From Aquidulcibacter sp. (GTDB lineage: Bacteria; Pseudomonadota; Alphaproteobacteria; Caulobacterales; Aquidulcibacteraceae): 34,615 bases of DNA. The notes under the pieces were generated by a model. The model was not told where the DNA came from. It made no database searches and saw nothing but the letters and a program-made list of their open reading frames with translations. The stretch lies in NCBI GenBank assembly GCA_027532555.1, contig JAPZTJ010000043.1, positions 1 to 34,615 on the forward strand, written 5' to 3'. Shown in pieces: positions 18,697 through 26,386 of the stretch. Made by a program: the position numbers and the translations under genes. How positions within the stretch are numbered: the first letter of the stretch is position 1; every line of letters starts with the position of its first letter.

Positions 18697-18966
18697 TTAA
18701 CGGTAGTTTTGGATGCGTGTTACACGCAGTCCTGGCAGACCATGACGGTCCACTTGACGTTGCCAGCCGAGAAATTCCTCTGCTGTGATGCGATAGCGCA
18801 CACACGCATCTTCAAAGCTGAGCAGGCCGCCTTTTACAGCAGCAACTACTTCAGCCTTGCGGCGTGCGACCCAACGTTCTGTGTTGGGGGGTGGTAAACT
18901 CGACAAAGTAAGAGGTGTACCCTCTGGACCCGTCACCGATAATTCCCGTTGCATGGCGTGCACCAT
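18697..18966 (-). CDS. sciP: SciP, DUF1153 small CtrA inhibitory protein
   Basis: An 89-residue DUF1153 protein. The core TERWVARRKAEVVAAVKGGLLSFEDAC, VRYRITAEEFLGWQRQVDRHGLPGLR and VTRIQNYR is a helix-turn-helix module matching SciP of Caulobacter, which represses CtrA-activated promoters in swarmer cells. The start has a strong ribosome-binding site (GGAGGTGA, 18972-18979) four to five bases before the ATG. The position next to the fliF operon and hook genes is the same as in Caulobacter. A near-consensus CtrA box lies about 50 bases upstream, which would put the inhibitor under control of its own target. Identification is strong; the regulatory loop is inferred. Confidence 0.92.
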   Translation of the reverse strand: MVHAMQRELSVTGPEGTPLTLSSLPPPNTERWVARRKAEVVAAVKGGLLSFEDACVRYRITAEEFLGWQRQVDRHGLPGLRVTRIQNYR

Positions 18967-19014
18967 GTGCTCACCTCCATATCTTGTTCTTGAGACGAAG
19001 ATACGCCTTTCGAT

Positions 19015-19029
19015 TTAAGGTCGCGCTAA
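19015..19029 (-). promoter_or_regulatory. Candidate CtrA box upstream of sciP
   Basis: TTAA-N7-CTAA, one mismatch from the CtrA consensus TTAA-N7-TTAA (TTAG-N7-TTAA read on the minus strand). It lies 49-63 bases before the sciP start codon, consistent with a -35-region position. This is the best CtrA-like match noticed near the flagellar genes. Four-base half-sites occur often by chance, so support is moderate. Confidence 0.5.
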
Positions 19030-19107
19030 GCGACAGGCTTAATTTTGAGTGATTTCAGACATCAGAATTCTTCCAAATGCCGTAGTTTTGCGTTCAGCTT
19101 GTCATCC

Positions 19108-20499
19108 TTAGCGCTTCATGCGGATGACTTCGTCGAGCATGTCATCAGCCGTTGTGATGATCTTCGAGGAAGCACTATAAGCGCGCTGAATGACGATCAT
19201 GGAGGAAAATTCCTGAGCCAAATCAACGCTTGAGGACTCGAGGGTGGAGGAGGCGATAATGCCCGCACCACCGAGCCCTGGATCTTTTAGGCTGAATTGG
19301 CCAGAATCTGCGGTCGGACGATAGACGCCGCCACGGTCTACCATCAACCCGTCCGGGTTAACAAAGGTCGCGACGGGTAGCTTAAAGATCTTCTTGGAAA
19401 CCCCATTGTTGAAGATCGCCGAGATAAAACCTTCCTTGTCGATTTCAACGCCGCTCACATCGCCAAAGAGCGAGCCATCGGTGGTCGTTGAGGTGATTGC
19501 GGTTGGGCTGTCGAATTGGCTGATGCCACCGGCACCGCTGATTTGACCAAGATCGAGCGTAAAGGTTTGAGCGGCGAGGCCGGTTGAAGCGGCCCAATTG
19601 GCTGCGCCCGCCGCGGGCGCACCGCCTGCTGCTGCGCCAAGATTAAAACCAGCTAAAAGAGCGGGCGTGGTTGCCGCGGTGTCGAGTCTGCCGCTTGGCG
19701 TGAAGGCTAAAGTACCTGTTGCAATCTGCCCGTTCACCAGAGGCGCACCAGTCGTGACGCTGCTCGCAGGTGATGCGTAAATTTCCGTGATCCACTGATT
19801 GGCAGTCGCACTCTTTAGCATCGCCACGTTAAACGTGCGGAGGCCGCCGAGGCTGTCATAGATTTGAAACGACCAATTGGCATCTGGGGTCACACTGCCC
19901 GAGGCCATATTGTTAGTCGCCGCATTATAGGTGCCGCCGGAGACAGCTGTGCTGATCGGGGTTGTTGATCTTAGATTGCCATTGATTTTGGCTGTCGTAG
20001 ACGGGGCCGCCGTCCCCGAGATCGAGCTGATGTTGACAGTTTCAAGCAAGTTTAAGTCACTCGGGCTGGTGGTAACGTTGCCGGTGGAATCGACACGCCA
20101 GCCCTGAAGGAAATAACCTGCCTGGTTGACCAAATTTCCCTGATCATTGGCTGCAAATGTACCCACTCGCGTAAATGCGACATTGGTCGATGCAGCACCT
20201 GCTGTTTCCAAGGGTGAAACCGCAAAAAAGCCTTGGCCTGAAATTGCTAAGTCGGTGACGGTGCCAGTCGCATTCAAGTTACCTTGTGAGCGCACCAATT
20301 GCCGCGTCTGGGCTGAAACCCCACCTGCATTATAAGTGGAGCTTTTACTTTGTGGATTGACCAGTCGGGTGAAGTCGGTGCGGTTACGCTTAAAGGCCGT
20401 CGTGTTCACATTGGCGATATTGTCAGAGACAACAGCCATGGCACTGGAATTGGCGATAAGGGACGAAACGCCCGCCAGCATTGCGTTATTGATCGACAT
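19108..20499 (-). CDS. flgE: Flagellar hook protein FlgE
   Basis: FlgE subunits form the curved hook that joins rod to filament. The 463-residue protein has the N-terminal rod/hook domain (MSINNAMLAGVSSLIANSSAMAVVSDNIANVNTTAFKRNRTDF), the FlgE-specific LAISGQGFFAVS region, a variable Ala/Gly-rich middle, and the C-terminal helix (SSTLESSSVDLAQEFSSMIVIQRAYSASSKIITTADDMLDEVIRMKR). It is the last gene of fliK-flgD-flgE, 127 bases after flgD. Its ribosome-binding site (AGGAG, 20506-20510) lies in one arm of a perfect inverted repeat, suggesting translational control. Confidence 0.96.
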   Translation of the reverse strand: MSINNAMLAGVSSLIANSSAMAVVSDNIANVNTTAFKRNRTDFTRLVNPQSKSSTYNAGGVSAQTRQLVRSQGNLNATGTVTDLAISGQGFFAVSPLETAGAASTNVAFTRVGTFAANDQGNLVNQAGYFLQGWRVDSTGNVTTSPSDLNLLETVNISSISGTAAPSTTAKINGNLRSTTPISTAVSGGTYNAATNNMASGSVTPDANWSFQIYDSLGGLRTFNVAMLKSATANQWITEIYASPASSVTTGAPLVNGQIATGTLAFTPSGRLDTAATTPALLAGFNLGAAAGGAPAAGAANWAASTGLAAQTFTLDLGQISGAGGISQFDSPTAITSTTTDGSLFGDVSGVEIDKEGFISAIFNNGVSKKIFKLPVATFVNPDGLMVDRGGVYRPTADSGQFSLKDPGLGGAGIIASSTLESSSVDLAQEFSSMIVIQRAYSASSKIITTADDMLDEVIRMKR

Positions 20500-20500
20500 T

Positions 20501-20538
20501 GAATGCTCCTGATCGTGTTTTTATTGTTAGGAGCATTC
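20501..20538 (-). promoter_or_regulatory. Inverted repeat sequestering the flgE ribosome-binding site
   Basis: In the flgE leader the arm GAATGCTCCT (minus strand, 20538-20529) is the perfect complement of AGGAGCATTC (20510-20501), separated by an 18-base A-rich loop. The second arm contains the AGGAG ribosome-binding site and ends one base before the ATG. Folded, the hairpin would hide the site. No T-run follows, so a terminator is unlikely. The role as a translational switch is inferred. Confidence 0.7.
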
Positions 20539-20626
20539 TGCCCAACCACTTAAGCCCAGATTTTAGGGACGGAGTGTTGATTTTTAGTTGATTTTTTTCC
20601 TAATCATTGAGATTTAAGTCAAAATA

Positions 20627-21313
20627 TCAATTCGCCTGCAGTCCTATCTTTACGATTGATGACAAGGGGAGGGCAGCGCCACCGATGGTGACAGTTGGTG
20701 TGTTCCCGGATAGGTCGACACCGGTAATGACGCCCTTTTGGCGAACGCTCCCGGTGATTGGACGTTCATCTGCACCTTGTGCATTGAGTTCGAGACGATA
20801 GGTGCCGGCAGGTGCGGCTTTGCCCGATTGATCCTTGCCGTCCCAGGTGAAAGTTTTTTCGCCTGTTGAGGTCTCGCCCGATTTGGTCGCGATCGTCCGA
20901 CCTTGGGAGTCGACAATTTTTAACGTCGTGCTGGCTGACGACCGAGGCAACTCGTAGCGCCAGGTAGCTTCCCCGCCACTCGCCAGACCAGCCAAAGCAG
21001 ATGTTGCTGTGGCTTCTGTGCCCAAATAGGCGACAGCCGTGGCACCCGCGCTCAGTTTGGTGGTTTCGGTTAGAGACGACAGCAGGTCATTGGTCTTCAA
21101 TTGCTGCTCGACGCCGGAGAATTGCACCAATTGATTGGTGAAGTCTTTGGTGTCTAGGGGCGAAAGCGGATCTTGGTTTTTCAACTGCGCCGTCAGAAGC
21201 GTCAAAAAGGTCTCGAAATTGTTTGCAAGCGACGACTTCGCGGTCGTGGCTGCTTTGGCGGCGGTAGCAGAGGCTGCTGTGGGTGCGACCGTCGCATTGG
21301 TAACTGTTGCCAT
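20627..21313 (-). CDS. flgD: Flagellar hook-capping (scaffold) protein FlgD
   Basis: FlgD caps the growing hook and is replaced by FlgK when the hook is complete. The 228-residue protein has the N-terminal signature LANNFETFLTLLTAQLKNQDPLSPLDTKDFTNQLVQFSGVEQQLKTN, then a FlgD Ig-like/tudor region with ATWRYELPRSSASTTLKIVDSQGRTI, FTWDGKDQSGKAAPAGTYRLELNAQ and a final VTGVDLSGNTPTVTIGG-like segment (here ITGVDL...). It begins 17 bases after the fliK stop. Length and motifs are typical. Confidence 0.96.
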   Translation of the reverse strand: MATVTNATVAPTAASATAAKAATTAKSSLANNFETFLTLLTAQLKNQDPLSPLDTKDFTNQLVQFSGVEQQLKTNDLLSSLTETTKLSAGATAVAYLGTEATATSALAGLASGGEATWRYELPRSSASTTLKIVDSQGRTIATKSGETSTGEKTFTWDGKDQSGKAAPAGTYRLELNAQGADERPITGSVRQKGVITGVDLSGNTPTVTIGGAALPLSSIVKIGLQAN

Positions 21314-21330
21314 CTTACAATCCTTAAAAC

Positions 21331-22689
21331 TTAGGCGGTTATGGCGATGCGGGCGCGTTGCCAGCGTTCGACAGGACCAGAGAGGTGGGTGGAAAGCGGG
21401 TCTGCCTGCTCAGGCTTGGCCGCCTCGGATGTTTCATAGCTATCGAGGCTGTCTTTTAGGCGCGCACTTTGCTGCTGATTGGTATCGCGATTTTGCTGCG
21501 AGCTGCTTTGATCATTCATCGAGAATGACAGGCCATTTTCTTCCAATTCAAGCCCGGCATCTTGCAAGGCGCGGGTCAGTTCGCGTGCGGACAAGGCCAG
21601 GTCTTTGAGGGCTTCAGGCCGATCCGTGCTAACCACAGCGCGCACCTTCTTGTCTGTGCCCACCGTTAAGCGCACATCGACCCGACCTAATTCTGGTGGA
21701 TCGAGGCGGAGCGTGAATTCTTTCAACCCATTTGAAATGCGGCGCATCATGGCTGCAGCAAGCAGTGGGATGGTGTGGGGTTGGACGAGGGTCGGCTTTG
21801 GCGTTGTGTCCGCACTTGGACTCGCTGCTCCATCGATGCTTGCAGAGCCTGCAGCATCAGCGGCGCCGTTGGAACCGGCCAGCAGGCCGCCGGCATCGGT
21901 CGCCGCAATTTTAGTTTCCTCGACTTTGGTGGCAGCCTTTGCAAGATTGGGCAGAATCCCTGCTGCGGCCGCGGCCGTCGCTTGCTGTGTGGGTGTGGGA
22001 ACCGAAACAGTATTCTGCGCACTGTTCGCCATTGCATCGTCGGATGCCATCAAGACAGTGTTATTGGCAAACCATTCAGTCGAGCCATTTGGTTTGAGAC
22101 CCTTTGCCTCTGCAGATTGCGCTGCTACCATCCGCTCTGCACTTGGACCTTGCGGGTTGGTAGCAAGCGCCAAGTCCAAAGCGGGACCACTCTTGGCGGT
22201 CATCTCATCAGCCGTTGATGGATCAATTGGCTGTGGGCTAGGTTGTGTTGCTGACGCGTTTGCTGTCGCGACAAGCTGTGTCAATTGACTGCCTTCGGTC
22301 ACGGGCTCTTGCGTTTGCCCCAAGGCAGCGAGGCCCGACAATAGAGTCTGAGACGCGGCAGTTTGTCCTTTGAGCCCGAGCGCTAGGGCAGTTGCGGCTT
22401 GGTCCTCAGTTGGGCTTCCGGTGCTTTGGCCAATCTCTTTAGACGGAGCCATGAGCTCGCTAGCGTTAAGGCCCGCTTTAAAAGTTGCATCACCCGCCGC
22501 ATCGGCTGATTCAGACGCTAATGTTGGAGGCTCTTGCGGACTGGGCGGTTGAACGAAGCCAATCAACGTAGCGGCAAAGCTCAGACCCGTTGGCTCGCTC
22601 ATTTCCTGGTCTGCCGGAACAGACGGCTTCGCACGCCGCGACGGCCGTGCTTCTGCAATGCTGTCCATCATGCGACCAACCGATTCCAT
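21331..22689 (-). CDS. fliK: Flagellar hook-length control protein FliK
   Basis: FliK measures hook length and switches export from hook to filament proteins. The long Ala/Ser/Thr/Pro-rich N-terminal region is typically variable. The C-terminal Flg_hook domain is clear: LRLDPPELGRVDVRLTVGTDKKVRAVVSTDRPEALKDLALSARELTRALQDAGLELEENGLSFSM, then a Gln/Asn-rich tail. The reading frame is open to 22812, but a near-perfect sigma-54 promoter at 22752-22769 lies inside that extension and predicts transcription from about 22742. I therefore choose the ATG at 22689 (452 residues), preceded by AAGG; ATG 22728 is an alternative with a very short leader and no ribosome-binding site. First gene of fliK-flgD-flgE. 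Confidence 0.9.
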   Translation of the reverse strand: MESVGRMMDSIAEARPSRRAKPSVPADQEMSEPTGLSFAATLIGFVQPPSPQEPPTLASESADAAGDATFKAGLNASELMAPSKEIGQSTGSPTEDQAATALALGLKGQTAASQTLLSGLAALGQTQEPVTEGSQLTQLVATANASATQPSPQPIDPSTADEMTAKSGPALDLALATNPQGPSAERMVAAQSAEAKGLKPNGSTEWFANNTVLMASDDAMANSAQNTVSVPTPTQQATAAAAAGILPNLAKAATKVEETKIAATDAGGLLAGSNGAADAAGSASIDGAASPSADTTPKPTLVQPHTIPLLAAAMMRRISNGLKEFTLRLDPPELGRVDVRLTVGTDKKVRAVVSTDRPEALKDLALSARELTRALQDAGLELEENGLSFSMNDQSSSQQNRDTNQQQSARLKDSLDSYETSEAAKPEQADPLSTHLSGPVERWQRARIAITA

Positions 22690-22751
22690 ATGCCTTGAAC
22701 CCCCGCTTCCCTGTTTGTCACACGTCATGCTGCGACTTCGAGAAGTAAGAG

Positions 22752-22769
22752 TAGCAAGCGACGTGCCAT
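22752..22769 (-). promoter_or_regulatory. Sigma-54 promoter for fliK-flgD-flgE
   Basis: On the minus strand the bases read TGGCACG-N4-TTGCT, matching the sigma-54 consensus TGGCACG-N4-TTGC with exact GG-N10-GC spacing. The predicted transcription start is near 22742. This places the promoter inside the longest possible fliK reading frame and so decides the fliK start. Confidence 0.88.
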
Positions 22770-22968
22770 GTTTGTTTTGGTATAATATGTTGTTTTTATT
22801 GAAATTTACCAAGGGCTAATCGAGGTAAATGGCGGTCAAATCAGCTCTCTAGCGGCATAGTTTGCCGGGTAGAAGGCCAATCCTGCCGCACGATCAGAAA
22901 TCGTTCATGGCCTGACTTTGACGCGGTTTCTAACCATCTCACGAGCGCCGCTAAGGCCTCAGAATGTT

Positions 22969-22986
22969 TTGGCGCGCGGGTTGCAA
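22969..22986 (+). promoter_or_regulatory. Sigma-54 promoter for flgK-flgL
   Basis: TTGGCGCG-N4-TTGCA, with GG-N10-GC spacing and a single change (A to G) in the -24 element relative to TTGGCACG-N4-TTGC. The predicted start is near 22996, giving a leader of about 190 bases before flgK. It faces away from the fliK promoter. Confidence 0.82.
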
Positions 22987-23187
22987 GTGAAGGCGCGACT
23001 ACGTGCGTTAGCTAAAGAGGTCGCGGCGATAGAAAAGAACTAAATCACTGAAAAAAATGATTTATTTCCAATTTTTCTAGAGCGGTTTCCTCAATCGAGG
23101 TGCGTGATTGGGCAATAACCGCCCTGTCGGTCGGCAAGAATTACCGGGTGGCGGGTGGATCGAGGCAGAAACAAAGGCTGAGTTGGA

Positions 23188-25367
23188 ATGTCGCTAAATT
23201 CGATCATGAACATCGCTACGAGTGGCCTGTATGCCAGCCAAAATGCCATTCGCACGGTGACGCAAAACGTCTCCAACGTGAATACCCCGGGCTATGTTCG
23301 CCTCGAGCACAATCAGAACGCGCGCGAAATTGGCGGCAAAGGTCAGGGTGTTGATACTGCCTTAGTTACTCGCGCGGCTGACCGCTTCTTGGCTGCCGCT
23401 TCATTGGCTGCGTCGAGCGGCGCGGGCAGTGCAGCAGGTCGCTCGGGTTATTTGGAAAATGTCCAAGCCGCCTTTGGTGATCCAACCAGCGAATCCTCAA
23501 TTTTCGCTGCACTGAACCGTGCTTTGGGTGCCTTTGAGACGGGGGTCCTAAACCCCGGTTCAATCTCAGCCCGTCGCGGGGCCGTTGCTGAGCTGCAGAG
23601 CTTTCTCGCTCAGGTCAATACGGTTGGCCGAACCATCGAGACAGCACGCGCGGATGCAGACCAACGGGTAGCGGATCAGGTTCAGAGAGTGAATACGCTC
23701 GGGTAGCGGATCAGGTTCAGAGAGTGAATACGCTGTTGAAGGATATCTCGGCAGGCAACTCCGACATTCTGCGCGCCAATGCCATCGGCGATTCAACTGG
23801 GGCACAGCAACGCCAAGCCGACATGATCCAGGAATTGTCGCAATATATCGACATCAAAGTGGTTCAACGCCCCGATGGTTCAAATGAAGTACGCACCAGC
23901 AATGGCGTCTTGCTGGCAGGGTTCAACCCCGCCACCTTGAACTTCAAAGCCTCTGGCATTGGCGCAACCTCGTTTGATCGGATTACCATTACCTTTGGAA
24001 GCGATCCAACCGAACGGGAATTTGAACCGAGCATTCAAAGCGGGTCATTACGCGGTCTCTTAGATGTACGCGATCAAGATTTGGCTAAAATCGCCTACGG
24101 ACTGGGCGAACTGGCAGGCGGTATTGCCGACGCACTGAATGCCGCCCACAGCCAAAATGCAACCTTGCCGCCCTTGGCTGTGGCCAGAGGTAGTGACACC
24201 GGACTTTTGGCGTCCGACAGCTTAAACTTCACAGGTCAAACCAGCATTGGTGTCGTCAATGCGGCAGGCCTCTTGGTCAGCAAGATCGACATTAATTTTA
24301 ACACAGGCGCCATTAGCGTCGATGGGGCTCCCTCAGGTACAACGGGCGCAACCATTGGCTCTTTCGTCGCCGCCCTCAATACCGCGCTCGGTGCCAATGG
24401 CTCGGCAAACTTCACCAATGGGCGGCTGCAATTACAAACCGCCGCTCCAGTACCGGCGACAGCCACTCCCAATGGCTTCGTATTTGATGAACCGACGACC
24501 GGTGGAAGTCAGCGCGGTAATCGCGCCTTCGCGCACTTCTTTGGCCTCAACGATTTGGTCCAGTCCGGCACACCCTTGAACTATGCAACGGGTTTGCGCT
24601 CAACTGATAGCCATGGTTTTATGGCCGGCAGCGTGATGAGCTTGCAAGTGGTCGGGCCAACTGGCGGCATTGCAACCACTAGGAACGTCACCATTCCAGC
24701 AGGCACGATTGGTGACATCATGAATGCCCTGAACGATCCCACAACTGGGGTGGGGCTTTATGGTGGCTTCTCCCTCGACCCCCAAGGTGTCATGAAATGG
24801 ACGCCGGGAACTGGACAAGGCAATCTGCGCTTAGAGATCACGCAAGACATTGGGCCGCGCGGTGGCACAAATCATGGCTTTGCCGCGATTTTTGGTGTCG
24901 CTTCCAAAACCCGCGAAGCGCGCGCTTTGGGCATTGAGGTCAATCCAGCGATTGTCTCGGACCCTTCGAAAATGGGTCTAGCACGGCCTGATCTCTCAGC
25001 TGTCGCACTTGGCGCAGTAGCCGTCGGCCTGGCCGATAGTAGAGGTGCCCAAGCCTTGTTTGATGCGTCACGGGCACCTCTGACCTTCAGTGATGGTCCA
25101 GGCGGGGTTACCCGTTCAATGAAGTTGATGGACTTTGTCTCATCGCTTGGCGGCGATGTCGGGAGACTGGCCGCTGAAGCTACTTCGGATAAGGAAACCG
25201 CTGAGGGGTTTAAGGCTGAGGCTGATGCCCGCCGTGCCAATATCGAAGGCGTCAATCTCGACGAAGAATTGGTCAAACTGACCAGCTTCCAACAAGCCTA
25301 TTCCGCGGCCGCCCGGATGATCCGTGCGGTTGATGAAATGTACGAAACTTTGCTGCAGGCCGTTTGA
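23188..25367 (+). pseudogene. flgK: Flagellar hook-associated protein 1 FlgK, disrupted by a tandem duplication
   Basis: FlgK is the first junction protein between hook and filament. The N-terminus (MSLNSIMNIATSGLYASQNAIRTVTQNVSNVNTPGYVRLEHNQNA) and C-terminus (NLDEELVKLTSFQQAYSAAARMIRAVDEMYETLLQAV) are typical. A perfect 35-bp direct repeat (23665-23699, 23700-23734) shifts the frame and puts a TAG at 23704-23706 after 172 codons. The rest continues in another frame, and an isolated GTG at 23724 could start a 547-residue remnant. Removing one copy restores a 714-residue protein reading DQRVADQVQRVNTLLKDI across the joint. No slippery sequence was seen that would rescue translation. As written, the gene cannot make full-length FlgK. 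Confidence 0.93.
23665..23734 (+). repeat. Perfect 35-bp tandem duplication inside flgK
   Basis: Two adjacent identical 35-base copies, beginning CGGGTAGCGGATC and ending GAATACGCT. Thirty-five is not a multiple of three, so the second copy causes the flgK frameshift. Identity of the copies implies a very recent event or an assembly error. Confidence 0.97.
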
Positions 25368-25407
25368 GGCAAGACACAACTGACGAGACATAAGTGGAGC
25401 ATCTCTC

Positions 25408-26331
25408 ATGACACGCGTCGCAACCTTTAATCAGTTCTTCGGCAGTGCAGCTGGCATTGCTATGGGCCAAGCCAATATGGCGAAAGCACAAGAGCAGGCC
25501 TCGACGCAAAAGGTCTCTAGCGACTTACAGGGCTTTGGCATCGAGGCTGGACGTCTTTTGTCTGCAAAAACCTATGCTGAACGATTGGATCGTCGGGCAG
25601 AGACCCTCAAGGGGCTGGAAGCCCGCGCAGAAGTCGAAGCGACCGCCCTAGATAGCGCACAAGCGGCGGTCCAACAGGCACGGGATGGTTTGGCCAACGC
25701 GGCGGCTAACCAAAATGGCGCTGGCTTGAGGGCAGCCCTCGAGCAAGCCCTCAGCATCATCGATACTGCCGCCAACGCTCAATATAATGGCGAGGCCATT
25801 TTTGGCGGCGAATGGGGCTATGGTGAGCCGTTTGTTCCCGCCAGCCTTGATACCCTGGCCGCTCAACCCAATACCGATGCCAATTGGATAGATACCGGAC
25901 GCAATCGCACGGTCATGATTGAAGACAATCGCTCGATTGAGTTAAGTCGCACTGCTGAAGATTTGTTCCGTCCGTTTGTTGATCTCCTGCGGTCCATCCG
26001 CGTTTGGGAAGATACCAATGGTCCACTTGCGGGAAGGCTAACCACAGCACAATTGACCTATGTCCAAGGCCTCATTCCTCAGATCGCGACGGTACAAACA
26101 AATCTGATCGACAAAGCTGCGGAGGCCGGTGGCACGGCGAAGCAAATTGAAATGGCTGTGAGCACCAATGACGCCAAGCGTGACACGTTGCTGGCTACGA
26201 TTGGGGATCAAGAAAATGTCGATTTGGCTGAAGTGGCAGCCCGTCTCTCTGCGGCACAAACCCAGTATCAGGCGTCGGCTGCGATCTTTGGGCAGCTGAA
26301 GGACCTGAACCTGCTGCAATATCTGCGATAA
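25408..26331 (+). CDS. flgL: Flagellar hook-associated protein 3 FlgL
   Basis: FlgL is the second hook-filament junction protein. The 307-residue protein has a flagellin-like N-terminal coiled-coil region (VATFNQFFGSAAGIAMGQANMAKAQEQASTQKVSSDLQGFG), the central DTAANAQYNGEAIFGGEWGYGEPF segment and a C-terminal helix (LAEVAARLSAAQTQYQASAAIFGQLKDLNLLQYLR). A ribosome-binding site (GGAG, 25396-25399) precedes the ATG. It lies 40 bases after flgK on the same strand and presumably the same transcript, so a flgK lesion could be polar. FlgL rather than a flagellin is supported by position and by the diverged N-terminus. Confidence 0.9.
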   Translation: MTRVATFNQFFGSAAGIAMGQANMAKAQEQASTQKVSSDLQGFGIEAGRLLSAKTYAERLDRRAETLKGLEARAEVEATALDSAQAAVQQARDGLANAAANQNGAGLRAALEQALSIIDTAANAQYNGEAIFGGEWGYGEPFVPASLDTLAAQPNTDANWIDTGRNRTVMIEDNRSIELSRTAEDLFRPFVDLLRSIRVWEDTNGPLAGRLTTAQLTYVQGLIPQIATVQTNLIDKAAEAGGTAKQIEMAVSTNDAKRDTLLATIGDQENVDLAEVAARLSAAQTQYQASAAIFGQLKDLNLLQYLR

Positions 26332-26352
26332 TCTGCTACGGCAGTGACCTCG

Positions 26353-26373
26353 CCACAGGCCTTGAACCTGTGG
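26353..26373 (+). other. Hairpin between flgL and mnmA
   Basis: CCACAGG, a 7-base loop and CCTGTGG form a perfect 7-bp stem ending where the mnmA ribosome-binding site begins (GGGGAAGGAG, 26372-26381). No T-run follows, so either a weak stop for the flgL transcript or a leader element of mnmA. Confidence 0.45.
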
Positions 26374-26386
26374 GGAAGGAGAAGAC

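Larger units (their letters stand above)
22690..23187. promoter_or_regulatory. Divergent promoter region between fliK and flgK
   Basis: About 500 bases without a gene, holding two outward-facing sigma-54 promoters about 200 bases apart. In Caulobacter the corresponding hook-gene region carries ftr enhancer sites for FlbD; I could not identify them confidently here by eye. The flgK side leaves a leader of about 190 bases that includes a 7-bp inverted repeat (TAAATCA at 23041-23047, TGATTTA at 23058-23064) and A- and T-rich tracts. Confidence 0.75.

Noticed and set aside
18670-18700. Three TTAA motifs upstream of fliF as a CtrA site
   Set aside because: The spacings are 9 and 10 bases, not the 7 required for a CtrA box.
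23690-23710. Programmed -1 frameshifting rescuing flgK
   Set aside because: No slippery heptamer is present before the TAG, and the exact 35-bp duplication fully explains the frame change.
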